Below are positions 61,587 through 64,000 of a stretch of DNA of 64,000 bases, piece by piece. A program made the translations under genes and the position numbers. The stretch is from Trogon surrucura. Lineage: Eukaryota > Chordata > Aves > Trogoniformes > Trogonidae. The stretch is from NCBI GenBank assembly GCA_020746105.1, contig CM036620.1, positions 41,870,706 through 41,934,705 of the forward strand, read 5' to 3'. Positions within the stretch are counted from its first letter, which is position 1. Each line of letters begins with the position of its first letter. The notes under the pieces were generated by a model. That model was not told the DNA's origin. It was given only the letters and a program-made list of their open reading frames with translations, and ran no database searches.

Positions 61587-61875
61587 AAACACCACCACCC
61601 AAAAAGAATTCACAAACCCTACCTCGGTCACTCTAGGTAGAGTCCCGTCTCCCTTTTCACTTGCAGGCGGCACGAAAGAGTAAATTGAAAGATCATTTAA
61701 TTATTTTCATTCTAATCGCTTTAATCCCTCTTATACTAGGAGCAAATGATGATAATGGGATCCACATGGAAAAGATCCCCGAGAGGGGGAGGTAGGGCAG
61801 GGACATCTTCCCGGCCCTGCGCCCCGGCAGGTGAAGCCCGGCGGGGCGGAGCTCGGCTTGGATGGGGACTTGGAG
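61587..61875 (+). other. possible noncoding exon with strong acceptor and donor
   Basis: A pyrimidine-rich run of more than 30 bases (CTCCCTCCCTTGCC then TTTTCTTCCTTTCCTTTAG) ends at 61586, and GGAG|GTAAAT lies at 61875/61876, giving a 289-base unit. An alternative earlier donor, CTAG|GTAGAG, is at 61636. A GGGGCGG Sp1-type box at 61843-61849 sits near the 3' end, so the same DNA could instead be a promoter whose first exon ends at 61875. An ATG near 61747 opens a frame to the donor, but its product looks like random GC-rich sequence and does not join in frame with the open frame of 62997-63087. Confidence 0.25.
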
Positions 61876-62330
61876 GTAAATAAAGCATTGGAGGAAGGCT
61901 CCCTACTCTGCCGGCGGCTTATTTTCTGACTTTATTTTTACTCTAAATTGCGCGGCTGTAAAGTGACCCGGTTGCTACCCTATGGTGATAGGGGGCCCTC
62001 CTGAAGCAAGGCAGGAAAACCCTCCAAAACCTCGCTCTCCTCCCGACTCCTCCGAGCCTGAGCAAGGACAAGCTGATTAATTTTCTCGGGTCGCCCTCGC
62101 CATCCCCGAGGGCCGCTTCGCTTTGCCGCCACCCGCGGCCGCCGACCGCGCAAATCCCTCTGGCTGCGGGGGCTCCGCTGAAGCCCCGGGAGGGGGAGGA
62201 GGAAGGGCAGCTCGCCGGCGGTTTTTAGTTATAACCAACGCCGTAATAGTGCTCCTATCTGAGGCTGCAGGAATAGAGCCAACAGCGATGTCGCCGGGCG
62301 CTTGGTTTTCTCTAGGTGTTTGCAGATCCG
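61780..62330. promoter_or_regulatory. second CpG-island-like block
   Basis: GC- and CpG-rich DNA with a GGGGCGG GC box at 61843-61849 and dense CpGs near 62100-62225 (for example CCACCCGCGGCCGCCGACCG). This is consistent with a second promoter or an alternative start of the same gene. Frames of about 100 codons on both strands here (62077-62419) overlap each other and are composition artefacts. A CAATCAATCA word (PBX/HOX- or ONECUT-like) lies near 62381. Confidence 0.55.
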
Positions 62331-62996
62331 CACAAATCAGGGACCTACTGGTTTGTATAAACATCTTTCCGGACGCGGTCAATCAATCACGTTGGCAAGC
62401 AAGCACACCAGGAGCCTAGGATATATACAAAGCATAAATATATACACATAAACCCTGTCAACTTTGTAGTATTTACACTTTTTATTTCTCTTTTTTTTTT
62501 TTCTTTTTCTTATAACCCTTTCTAAGAGAAACTATCTACAAAGATCCTGACAAAGTCAGGGAATCACAGAGTAAAAGTAGAGGTATTGTCAGGAGGTTAT
62601 GTTATGTTGTGTGTTTTAATAACAGAAAGGGAAATGGTAGGAAAGAGAAAAAAATGTCTATACAAGTTGAAGTCTTAAAAAAATCCTATTATACTTGCAG
62701 TCAGGGACACAATTTCAAGAATATGCGGCTGGAAAACATGAAACTTGATAATTTTAAAATACAACGCAATAGATATACCTGGAAAAGATATGAGTTTACC
62801 AGATTTTCTAGTCAGCAAAGCATTCTTTATGTTGCAGTCATTTCTGGTCTTACTTTAATTTGAAACACATTTGTATCTGTGGATAAGTCCTTGCAAATGC
62901 ACTGTGGTTTATATTTTTTTAATGATTTTTTGATAATATGAGCTCTGCACAGCATGGAATTCTTGCCCTCTTTCTGACATTGTCTTTTGCTTGCAG
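62331..62996. other. AT-rich noncoding DNA, probable intron
   Basis: Composition returns to AT-rich directly after the second CpG block. It holds a pyrimidine tract at 62478-62511 and an 84-codon frame (62609-62863) with no family resemblance. Its end (62961-62996) is a credible intron 3' end with a pyrimidine-rich stretch and TTGCTTGCAG. Confidence 0.5.
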
Positions 62997-63087
62997 AAGG
63001 GCATTTGTGAACGAGAAATCCGTAGCACCAAGAGTACCACAGATCTGAATCACCCCTGTAATGCAGTGAGAATAGTTACATACCAAG
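62997..63087 (+). other. probable exon, 91 bases, gene not identified
   Basis: It is bounded by a good acceptor (CTTTTGCTTGCAG ending at 62996) and a good donor (CCAAG|GTAGGA, GT at 63088-63089). The size is typical of an internal vertebrate exon. Of the three plus frames, the one starting at the first base is open throughout (30 codons; conceptual peptide begins KGICEREIRS and ends AVRIVTYQ); the other two contain stops. I do not recognise the peptide. At 91 bases it would shift phase by one between its ends. It may be coding or 5' untranslated; its place about 0.6-1.1 kb after the second CpG island suggests an early exon of a rightward gene. Confidence 0.45.
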
Positions 63088-63127
63088 GTAGGAGAAAATC
63101 AAGTTTCAGGACTTAATAGAGAAGGGC

Positions 63128-63165
63128 AGATTCAGAGCTGGTGTAAATTAGGAGTTTCACTGAAA
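63128..63165 (+). repeat. possible ancient sauropsid repeat fragment
   Basis: The words 'gattcagagctggtgtaaat' and 'ttaggagtttcactgaaa' resemble an old amniote repeat that, from memory, reads 'agctggtgtaaatcagg' followed by a 'tccattgaa' block. It lies just downstream of the donor of the probable exon at 62997-63087. Confidence 0.4.
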
Positions 63166-64000
63166 CAGAGAAGTGTCTGGTACTGCAGAACTGGTGGATT
63201 TTTGTTCCTATGTTGCCACAATCCAAAACTGAAAACTGTAGCCGCCTCTTCTGGATAGTGAGCACCAGGGCAAGTCCTGGGTCACTTTGGCCTGGTGAGG
63301 GGCTGATGAGCAAAAGTTGGGCTTTGGCAGAGAGCATCAAGGGGAGCTTTTTCCAGCAGGTGAAACAAGCTTGTAAATTTTGAGACCAGGATATTGCTTT
63401 TGCTTGGGAGTTGTGACTGTATTGCCTCCATGGAGCCTGGACCCCATTGTCAAGCATATATTTCTTCTGCTGCAATTACTGCATTTGTTGTGCAAGTTTT
63501 CTTATCAAGAATAAACTTGAGATTAAACTCACTTTCATTCCATGGCTGTCATGTCTTAAAACAAATCATGTAAGGAGCCTAATCCAAAGGACCCTAATCC
63601 AAATACTACTCATGTGGTTTCTTGTGCTGCCCTTCCAAGCTGGCTGGGTTTTACAGACATAAATAGAATGGAAAGTCGGTTTCATTGGCTTCTCAGAAGC
63701 TTAAAAGCATGTGTTTAAAGATGTGTATTGTCAGCACAGTTATTTATCTGCTTACATCTAAGACCCTTCCTGTAAGGACTTCTGTTTAAAATGGATTGGA
63801 TCACTTGCTTGCTTCAAGGCCATTTTAATTTTTATGTAACATCCTATAGTTATCACCATGTAAGTGAGAGTTTAATCAGTCAAAGATTTAGTCTTGTGAA
63901 CCTGATACATTATTTTCCATAGTAAAGAGTCCTTTCACAGAAACTTGTTTTTGATCTCGGTAGGTATGTCTGAACACATGAGGGATAAAAATATCAATTG
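63166..64000. other. noncoding DNA, probable intron or flank
   Basis: No further exon is recognised up to the window edge. A minus-strand frame of 120 codons (63113-63475) has no family resemblance and starts within the fragment of an old repeat. A plus-strand frame at 63447-63662 is likewise unsupported. Confidence 0.5.

Noticed and set aside
62077-62419. Overlapping ~100-codon frames on both strands near the second CpG block
   Set aside because: They run antisense to each other, have no family resemblance, and follow from the local GC content.
1-64000. tRNA, rRNA, snRNA, CRISPR array, operon or prokaryotic mobile element
   Set aside because: No B-box-like GGTTCGAATCC, no U-RNA signatures, no regularly spaced repeats and no compact gene arrangement; the window is vertebrate noncoding DNA.

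Overview
This window is vertebrate nuclear DNA, almost certainly from a bird. The main evidence is three CR1 retrotransposon 3' ends carrying the octamer tail typical of avian and other sauropsid CR1 (ATTCTATG or ATTCTGTG units), at about 480-556, 42704-43075 (minus strand) and 46681-46795. An LTR with an avian endogenous-retrovirus layout lies at about 42048-42702. Interspersed repeats are sparse and I saw no mammalian L1, Alu or B1 sequence. The species cannot be fixed from this sequence. No complete protein-coding gene can be recognised, and nothing prokaryotic (operon, CRISPR array, phage, IS element) is present.

Layout. Positions 1 to about 57,800 are AT-rich, CpG-poor DNA of intergenic or long-intron type. 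They hold the CR1 copies, the LTR, several very old degenerate repeats that resemble sequences common in turtles, crocodilians and birds, simple repeats and homopolymer tracts, and some short hairpins and tandem duplications. The open frames here (longest 167 codons, 39867-40370) match no family I know and are of a size expected by chance. A few stretches (about 6930-7200, 15150-15420, 18130-18330, 37240-37600) look like possible conserved noncoding elements, but that is only an impression without alignments.

From about 57,840 to 62,400 the base composition changes sharply. Two GC- and CpG-rich blocks (57,960-60,900 and 61,780-62,330) are separated by AT-richer DNA. This is the best candidate regulatory region: a CpG-island promoter complex, probably of a developmental or signalling gene. 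The first block has a perfect NF-kappaB consensus 7 bp from a perfect CArG (SRF) box, a 15-base G run, a (GGTT)5 array and a 27-base G run. Possible exons with usable splice signals are at 59114-59211, 61587-61875 and 62997-63087. The last is the most exon-like, with a polypyrimidine tract, CAG acceptor, GTAGG donor and one fully open frame. The likeliest reading is a rightward gene whose 5' noncoding or early exons start in the CpG islands and whose main body lies beyond position 64,000. The gene cannot be named from what is here.
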